A DNA stretch of 64,000 nucleotides from Periconia sp. R9002. Its lineage: Eukaryota; Ascomycota; Dothideomycetes; Pleosporales; Periconiaceae. Below, in pieces: positions 37,330-47,281 of the stretch. The notes beneath the pieces are model-generated. The model was not told the DNA's origin. It saw only the letters and a list, made by a program, of their open reading frames with translations, and did not search any database. The stretch is taken from NCBI GenBank assembly GCA_023627715.1, contig JAMAHW010000091.1, forward strand, positions 115,565-179,564. Direction: 5' to 3'. Position 1 is the first letter of the stretch, and each line of letters starts with the position of its first letter. The translations under genes and the position numbers were made by a program.

Positions 37330-38229
37330 TCATTCTGATTCGTTGACGAGATGGAGTATCTCAGGTAGCGTAACCGCAGCATCTCCTTGGAAAAACCAGT
37401 CACTATCATCACCTACATCGCCTTCTTCTAAATCAATAACAGCCAAAGACGCTCCATCTTCCCGCAAGGTGTGCACCCATTCCGCAGCTGGGAAAACTTG
37501 TAAGCTCGTGCCCGCAGCGATGACCAGGTCGACTTGTTCTTCCTCTATCCACTCGTCGATGACATCCGGCGCGCCAGCAGCGAGCCTCTCGCCAAACCAA
37601 ACGACGCCTGGACGCAGTAATTCTGCACAGTTAGGGCAATGCGGGAGGTCGGATAGCGTTAAGGACTGTGGTTGAGGGTTGGGGTTGGTTAGGGATTGGA
37701 GGAAGGGAATGTCGTGTGGGTCCTGAACGTGGATGAAATAATCGCACTTGGTACATCGTACGGTCCTCAACGTACCGTGGATGCTTAAGAGCATCGACGG
37801 GGGATGATCCGTTTGCTCGAGAAGCCCTATTCAACATAATTCAGTTGGCTCATCCTACCCGTTTAATAGATCAGATAAAAGCTCCACACACACACCATCG
37901 ACATTCTGGTTGATAGTCAACCACCCCCCATGCCAGCTAGCAAGCCCCGCCAACGCAACATGGGCTGCATTCGGCCGAGCCGCCAACACCTCGAGCAACC
38001 GCTCCCCGTAAAACCTCCACACTGTAACTGGGTCTTCGCGGAATTTTTCAGGCGACGCAAGCTCCCTGGGGTTGATATTGTTCCATAATCCGCCTGCCCC
38101 ACGCCACGTAGCTAAGCCGGAGGGTGCACTGAGGCCAGCACCTACTAGGCACAAAACGCGAGGAGAATTGTTGAGGAAGTTGGCAAAGGAATGCCAAACA
38201 TCATTTTGTTGGGTATCAGCACTGTCCAT
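37330..38229 (-). CDS. SIRT5-type (class III) NAD-dependent protein deacylase
   Basis: Two exons, 38229-37896 and 37826-37330, with a 69-bp intron. The donor (VD|G, GTGTGT) lies just after the NQNVDG motif, and the product is 276 residues. NAD-binding GAGLSAPSGLATWRG is at 30-44. The usual TQNVD appears as NQNVD at 107-111. The catalytic His128 is in SIHG. The zinc ribbon uses C136, C139, C175 and C178 (CTKC...CPNC). GTSLQVFPAA closes the NAD pocket. The WRFYGER segment puts Tyr74 and Arg77 in the Y-x-x-R arrangement that in SIRT5/CobB recognises succinyl, malonyl or glutaryl lysine. The preferred activity is therefore probably desuccinylation or demalonylation rather than deacetylation (inference). 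No strong mitochondrial presequence is evident. Confidence 0.9.
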
Positions 38230-38758
38230 ACTAGATTTGACTAAATGGTGTTTGGTGGTGCTTGTAATTTTTGGCTCGCTGGGGAATGCAACCTTCTAAA
38301 GGGAAAAGTAATCCATGACTAATATTATACGTGGTAATTCAATAGTGTAGAGGGAGTGTGATTGGGTGCATCTGTCTGTATTACACTCTTTAAGTAAGTA
38401 GTACGTGTAATACCTAGGCTGCGTAGGTAGGCTACCACGCTGGTGTCGAAATATCCCGCACTTATAATGATACCGTGACTGATTACACCAATCAATTGCG
38501 AAAAAGAAGACTCTTTGATGAGGACCTGTAATATAGTGACACAAAAAATATGGCTTCTTTAATAGTAAATTTAGTAAAAGAACAGTAAAAACATACTATA
38601 AAAACACTCTCCTAGTATCCTACTTACTATTAAGAAATATATGATTATAGGGGGAAGAGACTCTCGAAGAGTTATATGTGGAGGTAAGTGTTGTAAGTGA
38701 GGGCTATTTCTACACCTGCGTGGCTATATAGGCTTGTTTAAAACAAAAAAACCTACGT
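38230..38758. other. AT-rich spacer with repeat relic
   Basis: 529 bp of AT-rich sequence between the sirtuin and the DUF7770-like gene. Contains the 35-bp repeat core listed separately, and GGGCTATTTCTACACCTG near 38701-38720, which resembles the right end of the TIR element at 44.5 kb. Confidence 0.5.
38469..38507 (+). repeat. Dispersed repeat core, copy A
   Basis: ATACCGTGACTGATTACACC and its continuation to about 38507 recur at 44377-44415 with only a few differences, inside a TIR-bounded element there. This copy is therefore probably a decayed relative of that element. Confidence 0.75.
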
Positions 38759-39265
38759 TCACGGCACAATCCCGTATATGATTGGTGATGTTCGTCGAAT
38801 AAGTCGGCCCGTTAAGTCCCTGTACCAAAAGGCCCCCAAGTGCGGCCAGAGCCGTGCAGCACTTCCGGCTGGAATGTATCCCGCTGTCTCAAGGTGCTGA
38901 ATGGCCAGATACACCCAGTGTCGGCAACCCGATCCCTCTGAAGTGTATTTAAACTTATGGAGGTTGTGGCTACGGATAACCTCACTAACAAGACCGACCG
39001 GTAGATTCGAAATAGGCTGAAAGTTGAGAGCCACGACGCGTCGGTTTGTGATGGCACGGGGATCGAGTTGAACTTCGTACTCGGCATCGCCGTTATTAAT
39101 CACCATTTGGCAGCGGACCGAGCCTGCGACCGTTGTATCGGTTGCATTGGTCTTGATCTGGATGTTGAGAGACCAATGATTGTATTGGTTGTTGAGCTGG
39201 TGGCAGACTGCTTGGATCGAGTGGACGATGGCAGTGTGGCCTCCGAAATCCGTCATATCGGTCAT
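38759..39265 (-). CDS. DUF7770-like hypothetical protein
   Basis: 168 residues from ATG 39265 (MTDMTDFGGHTAIVHSIQAV). The pattern IQAVCHQLNNQYNHWSLNIQ, then a beta-rich middle, then SEGSGCRHWVYLAIQHLETAGYI resembles fungal proteins annotated as DUF7770. That family has a conserved NHW and GSGCRFWVY-type motif, and its function is unknown. No signal peptide or TM segment. A GTACGT...CTAAC...AATTAGCCAG intron-like unit directly before the ATG suggests an intron in the 5' UTR. It lies at the edge of the AT-rich accessory island. The family assignment is from memory of the motif. Confidence 0.62.
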   Translation of the reverse strand: MTDMTDFGGHTAIVHSIQAVCHQLNNQYNHWSLNIQIKTNATDTTVAGSVRCQMVINNGDAEYEVQLDPRAITNRRVVALNFQPISNLPVGLVSEVIRSHNLHKFKYTSEGSGCRHWVYLAIQHLETAGYIPAGSAARLWPHLGAFWYRDLTGRLIRRTSPIIYGIVP

Positions 39266-40558
39266 CTGGCTAATTTTAATTACAAGGTCAAAGTTTAGTT
39301 AGCTAAAGAACGTACTGTAGAATATATCTCCTTCTGGATGGTTTTTCAGGAGGTAGATTTTTCAAGGTTAATTCGACTTGTGAAGTTTAAGGTTCTTGGC
39401 CATTAAGTGCAAGACAACACTTTTATATCTATTGACAGCAGCAGCGGGGTAAATAGCAAGGCGCTTTTCGTCATACATGGTCGTTACACTAGATACGTGT
39501 TGAACTCCAGGTACAGAGTCGTTTGTTATCGAGCCACCACGTAGCGTAGTGTATTGAGACATTTATCACTCATTGTATCACTCCTGGTTGAGTTAAGCTA
39601 ACTTTGTACCAACGATATAGGTGTAGGGTAGCAATACTGTGTAAGGATCAATTCAAATTTTATAGTCGTTACACCGAGTGAGTTGGCAGATGGTACCACT
39701 AAAAAGAACGAAGTTGCTGTGCTACTTGACACCCCATAGTTACTGGATGAGCTCCCGCATAGTTCAACGCACATGCAAATGTGGTGATTAGTCTTAGCCA
39801 CTGGCGTTTTCATTTGTGCTTATCGTAGAGAAGAATAGTTAGAAGTGCTTGACCCTATGCACAGCCCCCTCCTCACTTTCCCTTAATTCACCCTTTATTT
39901 CATTCATTGTAGCTTGAATTTCGTATAGCTGTCTCTGGATGTTTGCCTTACAGCTAAAAGCGAATTACTCTGGCTGTTGTGGGCTTGTTTGCAATATCAT
40001 AGCTGCGTCCAGATATTGAGATTTGCCGGCACAGCTCCTAGGTTGCTCGTAGAGCAAAGATATAGATAAGTCGATACTAGTAAGCCATTCCACTATCTAG
40101 GATAAGCAAAACAGGTGCGAAATGCAATGAGTAAAGTTGAACAAGATTGCGCTGAGTAAGATGAGCCACACTCCCGTTGCGACTGCGCAATAAATAAAGT
40201 AAATAAGGATTAATGAGGGAGGGAGAAATTGTTCTTGTTTCCACATTCGGTAATGCAAACGAGTCGGTTGCTCGTTTCGGGTTATAATTCTGTAGTTTTT
40301 GGGGGCCTTTAGATTGAACTACCTATTTCGTCTAGTTTATACGGTCTGTGTTCAGGAGTACAGAAATAGAAGTGATGGCACGGCTTCTGTAAGTCAACCA
40401 AGTCAAAGCTGACAATGTTTCATTCCTGGGGTATAAGTAAAGCCCTGCACTTTTGCAGTGTAGTGGTTGGATACTTCACGTTCACTTCTTTCACTGCGCG
40501 TTCTTTTCTTCCTACACTGTCGTTCATTACTGCAAAACCCTATCAACATACCAGTGCA
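39266..40558. other. AT-rich intergenic region
   Basis: 1.3 kb between divergently oriented DUF7770-like and Asp-box genes. Short minus-strand frames at 39368-39562 and 39598-39813 lack recognisable motifs. An in-frame ATG for the Asp-box gene at 40415 was judged less likely than 40559. Confidence 0.4.
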
Positions 40559-41841
40559 ATGCATTTTTCAACATTCTTCGCTATGGCTGGAGCCATAGCG
40601 AGCACAGTCTTCCAAAAGAGCGCTGCATCACAGGTGGAACTCGTCGGGGACCTCCTCACCATCGCCGAAGGCGGCTACCCACGCGCAATCGTCCTCCAAG
40701 ACTCCACCCTCCTCGCATCTTACAGTAACTCCAAAGGCGCCATCGTGCGCGGCAGCCACGACAACGGGAAAACCTGGGGCAAAGAAACCGTCGTCCTCGC
40801 GCCTCGTCCCCCAGAAGGCAAGAGCGAAGATTTCAACAACGTCTTCCTCTACCAACTGCCCAACAAGAACATCCTTTGCACATACCGTCGCCATATCAGG
40901 ACTCTAGACAAGAAACACATCTTGGAGCTCAATATAGAAGTCTACCAAAGCACGGATAGTGGCCACACCTGGGAGTTCCTGAGCTCCGTCTATCACGACG
41001 CGCCACGCAAGGGGGCACAGGGTGTATGGGAACCGTTTTTGAGGAGGAACATGAATGGGGATTTAGAGGTGTACTGGTCGTATGAGAGGACGCCGAAGGA
41101 CCAGGACACAGTGAAAAGAGTTTCCACTGATAGGTAAGCTGACTCAAGTTAACTAAGACTCATCACCGCTAACATGACTGCAGTAAGTAAGCCCGTAAAA
41201 GACTTTCAATTAACGTGAATGTCCCCAACTATGCATGAGCTACGACATAGTTTCTGAGTATTCATCAGCCAGCTACGTATCTAACCACTTTCTCATCAAA
41301 TACTAACCATGCTGTGTTCACAGGCGGCAAAACCTGGAGCCCAATAATCTTCAACCAAACCGGCGGAGACCTCGAAGTCCGCGACGGCATGGTCGGCATT
41401 ACCGCATTGAACAAAGAAAACGAAGACCTTCTCATGGTCCTCGAAACAGACGCCAAAAACCCGATGAAGATTTGGAGCTTAAATTCCACCGACGGCGGCC
41501 GCAAATGGGGTAACCGCCGCGTCATCTTCGACCCGACTTCTGAAAAAAAGCCCAAGAAGCGGGCTGGTGGCCCTGCCGCTGTAAAGCTTAATGGGACGCT
41601 TGTGGTGAGCTTCATGACGGATCAGGATGCGTCGAACGATGATGGATACCCCCATAAAAAGGAGGGCACGGATATGAAAGTGATCACGAGCGATGATGAT
41701 GGTAAGACTTGGTGTGAACCAACGACGGTTATTAAGAATGCATCCTGGGGCGGACTCACGGTGGTGGGGGATGAGGTGCTGGTATTGGGTGCGCAGTACT
41801 TGACGGGCAAGGCTGTTGCGCAGATGATTAGTGTGAGATAA
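40559..41841 (+). CDS. Secreted Asp-box (BNR) sialidase-superfamily protein, split by a probable stwintron
   Basis: Exons 40559-41132 and 41324-41841, 363 residues. ATG 40559 opens a signal peptide (MHFSTFFAMAGAIASTVFQK...SAAS); an upstream in-frame ATG at 40415 would bury it. Asp-box repeats (S-x-D-x-G-x-T-W) are visible as SHDNGKTWG, STDSGHTWE, STDSGKTWS (spanning the exon join), STDGGRKWG and SDDDGKTWC, so the fold is a six-bladed beta-propeller. The family-typical YPRA, YWSYER, RDGMVG and LVVSFMTDQD segments are present. Proteins of this group include exo-sialidases/KDNases and uncharacterised secreted glycosidases; substrate is not deducible. A simple intron with the GTAAGC donor leaves the halves one base out of frame, while the nested arrangement described for 41133-41323 restores the frame and the third Asp box. 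The gene faces the carboxylesterase tail-to-tail, 173 bp apart. Confidence 0.8.
41133..41323 (+). other. Probable [D1,2] spliceosomal twin intron (stwintron)
   Basis: The internal intron 41134-41183 (50 bp) has GTAAGC, a GCTAACA branch and CTGCAG. Its removal joins G41133 to TAAGTA at 41184 and creates a GTAAGT donor that did not exist before. The external intron (G41133 plus 41184-41323, 141 nt) then ends with TACTAACC and TTCACAG. The exons join as GAT A|GC GGC AAA, coding D-S-G-K in a perfect Asp box. Any single intron or GT-AG micro-exon I tried breaks the frame or adds a stop. Confidence 0.75.
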
Positions 41842-42014
41842 TGTAGGGTGGATTGATCCTTTCTTCGATGTGTATATTTTAGATACCCTCTGTCAACCGG
41901 CATCTATATAAATGATTTGTTACTTAGAATAGAAATTATTATGATGCGTGGATATATACAAGAGACACAACGTCCAGAGCCCCTATTTCCCTAGTCACCT
42001 CTACATTACACTTC

Positions 42015-43909
42015 CTAAGCCTTCCCACTCAAAATATCCCTCCAGATCTCACACCTAGCATCAATCTCCCCCCTTCTCCTAACCCTGATCCCACTTTCCT
42101 CTAGCACCGCAATATCCTCATCGTCCTTCCCACCCAGAAACTCTCCCCCGGTGCCAATCGCATTCCAGCCCGGCCCGGCACGCGGGTCCTTCGCAAATCG
42201 CGCCCAAGCGCCACGCATCAGCGCCGAAAGCACATCTTGCTGTATTGTGGCGGTGACGTTGGGTCGACCGTGCAGTGGGTATGTACTAAAAATTAGGGAG
42301 AGATCGGCGGAGTGGTAGACACCGAGGTTTGGGGTGTCTGGAAAGGGGGCTAAGTCTGTGTTGGGGAAGGTGGCGTTGTACTGTTTTGTTTGCGTGTTGG
42401 TTAGAGATGAGTTTACGAAGGGGAAACGTGGAAATGTGGGGTTGAGGAGGGGAAGACTTACAAGATATCTCCATGTAGGCAAACCAGAATCTGCGTTATC
42501 AATAGCTGTAAATGCAGTGCCGCACTGCATATCAATATCGGTCGAAATTGCCGATACCACGTCGTATGTAGTTGGATATTCTGCACTTCCCAACGGATAA
42601 ACTCTCTCAATGTCCGCGCGTAACTCGGGGGTAAGGCGAGATCCGAAGATCGTTTCAAGGTACATGGTTAAGTTGTTATTGGTGATGCCTGCGAGGACAG
42701 TGCCTTCGTCTTTGTTGGAGCCGATGAGGATCGGTACTTGTGCGATATTCTTCGCTCTCCGCCGCGCCGCGATGTCCGACACGATCGTCTCGTTGTCGTA
42801 GATCGGGTTGAAGAGTATCATTTGATGCTCCATGATGTCTTTGATGGTACTCGCCGGTGCGTTTTGCACACACGTGAACTCAACTTCCTCCGATGGATTT
42901 GTACAGTTCAGCGCTTTGACCATGGCCTCCCACGACGGCGTTGAGTCTAGGAAGTGGAGCCCGGGGGCGGGGGATCCACGGTATCCAAGCACGCCGCTCT
43001 GCATGATCGCGGCGCGGAAGGGTGGTGTTGTGTTGGTGGCTGGGGAGTAGCTGGTGAGGAGCGCGTCGACAGACCAAGACCCAGCGCTTTCGCCGAAGAT
43101 GGTGACTTTGGACGGGGAGCCGCCGAAGGCGTGGATGTTGCGTTGGACCCATGAGAGAGCGAGACGCTGGTCGAGGAAGCCAAGGTTGCGTTTTTGGGAG
43201 GGTGAGTTAGGGTAGCCGAAAACTGGTTTGATCTGGTTAGGGATTGTCGATATTTTCACGTTTGAAATGATATTTTCTTCTGTTCGGGCAATATTGGAAG
43301 GGGGAGAAAAGCAAGGAGCAAAACCTACTGTTGGTACGGTAATTAGCTGCCACGACAATCACATCCTCAAACGCCGCAAAGTGCGACCCATCGTATACGG
43401 GGTTTGTGGAAAATCCTGCGAAAAGGCCACCACCATAGATCCAGAACAAGACAGCTCTTCCCCCGGCGGGAGCAGGACTATCAGGCGCGAACACATTGAT
43501 ATACAGACAGTCTTCACTCTCTTCCGGAGCAGGGTCGTTTACTAAAGCAAGACTAAAGTTCCGGTAGTGTTCTGGGTCTACTCGAGGTGTTAGTCATGAA
43601 CTCTTCGATATATTGACTTTGACGTCAACGCCCCGAGGGGAACGTACACATAAATTCCTGAATACACGCTGCTGAAGCTTTCTTGGTGTCAAGTGGTTGT
43701 GTCCATGGTTCGGGAGTTTCCGCGGGAGCGAAACGCTTCGGCGGTGCAGCGAACGGGATACCCAGGAATTTGTTTACCGTAGTCGAAGATGATGGGAAAG
43801 ATGTTGTTGTTCCGACAATTGCGCCTGCATCGATGGTTGCGGTGGGAAGCTTAGAAGAAGTTGCTGCTGCGCAAGCAATGAAGAGGAACAAGATACTAAG
43901 CGCCAACAT
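42015..43909 (-). CDS. Secreted type-B carboxylesterase/lipase
   Basis: Four exons: 43909-43648, 43577-43329, 43222-42462 and 42380-42015. Introns are 70, 106 and 81 bp, all GT..AG, and the product is 545 residues. A signal peptide ([19 protein letters not shown]) is followed by [10 protein letters not shown], the [12 protein letters not shown] block and the oxyanion loop YGGGLFAG. The nucleophile elbow GESAG has Ser216 ([10 protein letters not shown]). The acidic residue is likely in [11 protein letters not shown], and the catalytic His is in [12 protein letters not shown]. Type-B esterases hydrolyse esters of aromatic, lipid or feruloyl substrates outside the cell. The exact substrate is not evident. 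Phases of all four exons agree, and the third intron falls between WRYL and YNATFPNTD, a conserved region of the family. Confidence 0.9.
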
Positions 43910-44140
43910 TGTCGAGGAAATGGAGCGTAAAGTGATTGAGTTTTCAATGGATTGTTGGTGTGGTCTTCTTTCATGCAGTCCCCAAAGCTTTTATATATGT
44001 TCTCTACCCTCATAGCGTATGTAGTAGATTCAATACCTACTCCCATGGCAAGCTCATTAATCATCAACATATCTATTCCCGCCGCCCTTGCAGCGCGGTG
44101 CTTGGCCCGGAGTAACATCTATTTATTATTGGTGGTGTTA
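43910..44140. promoter_or_regulatory. Esterase promoter side
   Basis: Upstream of the minus-strand esterase start, up to the left end of the TIR element. The element therefore sits about 230 bp upstream of the esterase ATG and may affect its promoter. Confidence 0.4.
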
Positions 44141-44495
44141 AGGTGTAGCAGGGCCACCCCAGACCCCTAAAAAAGTCAGAAAATGCTGAATCGACAGGCC
44201 CGACTACAGTGCAATTATTTCTGACCCTTTTGAAATTTTAGTAGTATTTTACTGTATTTTTAGAATGTAAGCCATTATACTCTGGTATACTAATTCTCAA
44301 GTACGCCACCCTACAATAGTTACCTGTGAGCACGTTCCCAGCCAAGGGCGTTACCTGAGATTTAAAACCAATATTAATACCGTGACTGATTACACCAATC
44401 AATCGCGAAGAAGAATTCACTTTAATGGGGTGTATTCATAGATATCAAGAGCACTTGACGAATTTTTAGTGCCGGGTGGTGGCCCTGCTACACCT
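44141..44495. mobile_element. MITE-like element with 18-bp perfect terminal inverted repeats
   Basis: The left end AGGTGTAGCAGGGCCACC (44141-44158) is the exact reverse complement of 44478-44495. The 355 bp between the outer ends carry no ORF, so this is a non-autonomous DNA-transposon relic. A TA precedes the left end but not the right (GA), so no intact target duplication is seen. The inside holds the 35-bp core shared with 38469-38507. Confidence 0.82.
44377..44415 (+). repeat. Dispersed repeat core, copy B
   Basis: Shares ATACCGTGACTGATTACACC plus the following bases with copy A at 38.5 kb; lies inside the TIR element. Confidence 0.75.
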
Positions 44496-45962
44496 GAAAA
44501 CCATGATAACAGTTCCCGGGCGAAGACACTACCCGATCCGTCCATTCACTAATAAGGCTGTAGGACCGTGGGGGATTCACATATCCAATTCCCCTTCTTC
44601 CATCCGCCCGCTGGAAGTTCGTACAACCGAGGGTAGGAACTGTAGGAACATGTAGCATGTACCTATTATCAGCACCATGTACCTGCTACTTGATGCACGA
44701 TGCTGTCTTATTATTCCCGTGGGCTTACTACTAGCCCCTCTCATTGGTGCAATCAATTGATTCTCTTTACCATTAAACTTAAAGTAATCGGCTCCAACCC
44801 TACTCTCTCATTCGTACTCTACAATTGGTCGGCTCGTACGTCAAATGGCATGATTCATCACGGCGTTATTTTCGTCCGTACTAATTTGATAAAAACTAGC
44901 GCCGAATGTACAATTCCAACTGTCAGAAATGTCAGGTGTAGCGACAGAATAACGCGGAGTCGGCGGTCGGAAGGACCGGCCGCACCCGCCACCTGAATTT
45001 GTGGGCTGTCTCTCGCCGGGAATAAATCGGATTATATGTCTCTGCGCGCCAACACCACAATAGCTTACTATCGCGCCTTTTTCATAATCCGGCTTATTCG
45101 TTCCAGTGAGTACCTAGTGGGCTGTCGGCAACAGCTTATCCCCGCAAGACTTGCTGAGCGAAGTGTGCACAGAGGTACTAATCTACAGAAATTGAAATAT
45201 TCCGAAATGTGACATAAAGAAGGTTATTTGGTCATGTCCATGGCTCGAAAGTTGATATATGCAAGTAAAGATAGTTGAAATGCGACAAATGAACAGTAAC
45301 ATGATGGTTTTTATCCTCACGTGAGCTGCTATTGTGGCAGGAGCACTGGGATCAATGCTTGCGGTGTTCTCCGAAATACAAATAAAATGCTATCAGAAGT
45401 GACGGACACTTCTCCTCACTATTGAAATAGAGCGTCATCACATATGTGCTATTTGCCTCTTTTTTTGTACAGCACAATGCTCTCATACAAAAAGAGACTT
45501 GTTTATCCTTAGCTATTAGCTAACCACCACCCCTATTACAAAAGTGTATTATCCATTGGTGGTTCATGGTAAGAAAAGACGTAAATAGAAACTGGTAGTG
45601 CTGTAGAAACGCAAAAGCATGGCATAATGTCTTTCCTAACCCATTTAGAACATTAGAAATGGCAGAGCGGAATGTGAACAGTATTTTATCATTAATCAAC
45701 CCCAATTTATGCGTAGACAAGTAACGCAATTGGCACATGAGCGAAATATATCCCAAATTATTCCTCGGATGTGAAAGTCTTATGTACTAGTACACCTTTG
45801 CAGTGCCGTGAAGTAAGCAGAGTTGGCTTTCGAAATCCTCATCGCTCATAGAATGGTAATACAGCATATCCAAATTACGACTCATATAAAAGACGCGCTA
45901 TGAATAAAAGAGCAGCAGAGCTGTAGACGAAATCAACGGTTAAAGATAGAAATCTGAGCTCA
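44496..45962. other. AT-rich region, no gene seen
   Basis: 1.5 kb without recognisable coding sequence, repeats or RNA genes. Confidence 0.45.
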
Positions 45963-47281
45963 TTATGCGGCAAACTGTTCGAAATCCATCGCTTGTAGGA
46001 ATTGATGGTATTTGAAGCCATCCCACAGTTTGCATTCGTCCTTTATTACATGTAGCCCCGTATACTGAAGACTACCCCGGACCATTAGAAGGTGGGTAAT
46101 AAAGGTGTTGCATAGATGCTGGTCAACGTGAAATTTGAAATGCTGTTTTTCGAGTCTTTCCACAGCAGTAGCATAAGCGGTATGACTGTAATCCTCCGAC
46201 ATCAAGATATTTCTACAGTTAAAGTCCCAGCATGTTTTCGTCGAATTGAAAATTACTCACACATTCAGCAAAGTCCCATGTCCAAAATTTTTTGTATTTT
46301 TCAATGTTTGAAAACAAATTGTGTTTCCTTGCCCAAAATCGGGTTTATTTACAATCACAGCTGTTCCCGAAGAGCCATAGGAAATGGCTTTTTTTATCTT
46401 CTATTGAGATAAATGCGTAAAGAAACCGACACACGAATTTCCGCATTATTCTTTCATATTTCAACAAAGACGGCTCTTGTAAGTAACTTCACGATAGGAG
46501 TGAAACCATAGTGATGTCCCCATCACGTCTATCGCTGGAAACACTCGCATAGGATTTTACGCTGTAAGTCTTAAACAAAAATTCTCATACAATAGCAGTG
46601 TCATCGATTGATTGAGATAGTTATTTCTCCGAAAGAGGTATTCGAGACTTTTTAACACTTATTTGTTGTGAATTTATCAGTCTTCAGCCTTGGTGTGATC
46701 AGAATATATATTCCCAGACCAACATAACCATTGTTATCCTTGTCTTTATACCCATAGGGTATACGTGGTGGAAATTTATTCTCTTAGAGATATCCTTTAC
46801 AGTAGAAAAGCACACGCATACTGATATGCAGAGGAGAGATCCTAGGATCTCTGACTTATTTAGATCGTGTGCTTATGCGAACATGATACCTTGTTTTACA
46901 GAATTACCCGCATATCCATAAGGCGCTGAAGTTTTTATTGCCCCTTATCTTCATCATCTTCAACCCAGGGACATTGCAGTAGAACATATGGCTAAGATCT
47001 TCATACTCGTCTAAGCCCGGTGTCTTGAAATTGCCTGCTCCATATTTTCGTCGTATGGCCTTTTTGGATCTCCATGACGCCGTCGCGGAACTTTTAGTCA
47101 AGGTCCTAGTTGACGTTAACAGGGAGTTCTCCCAGGTTGTACATCACGGTAGCGCTCCCGCCCGGCTCGAACAGGCATTTTCGATTTGCTGTTCGGTTAT
47201 GAGATGACGAAGCGGGTTGAACATAGGTACGTCGTCGCGCGCGCCGTCGGTTGCAAGGCGATATTCACCCTTGTATGACAT
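45963..47281 (-). pseudogene. Decayed protein-coding gene of unknown family
   Basis: Several minus-strand pieces read like protein but stops separate them. 47281 begins MSYKGEYRLATDGARDDVP; its next-frame continuation holds FEPGGSATVMYNLGELPVNV and then TAG and TAA where Gln codons would fit. About 46735-46640 reads GYKDKDNNGYVGLGIYILI. The 3' end is coherent: 46400-46261 (AISYGSSGTAVIVNKPDFGQ...) joins 46212-45963 (SEDYSHTAYATAVERLEKQH... to FEQFAA and stop) across a clean 48-bp intron (GTGAGT...ACTGTAG) with matching phase. TAG/TAA in place of CAG/CAA is what repeat-induced point mutation would do. I do not recognise the family. A truncated but living gene made only of the 3' exons cannot be excluded. 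Confidence 0.5.

Noticed and set aside
41184..41214. Micro-exon explanation for the Asp-box gene
   Set aside because: Every micro-exon bounded by AG and GT in the interval gave the wrong phase or an in-frame TAA; only the nested-intron reading restores the Asp box.
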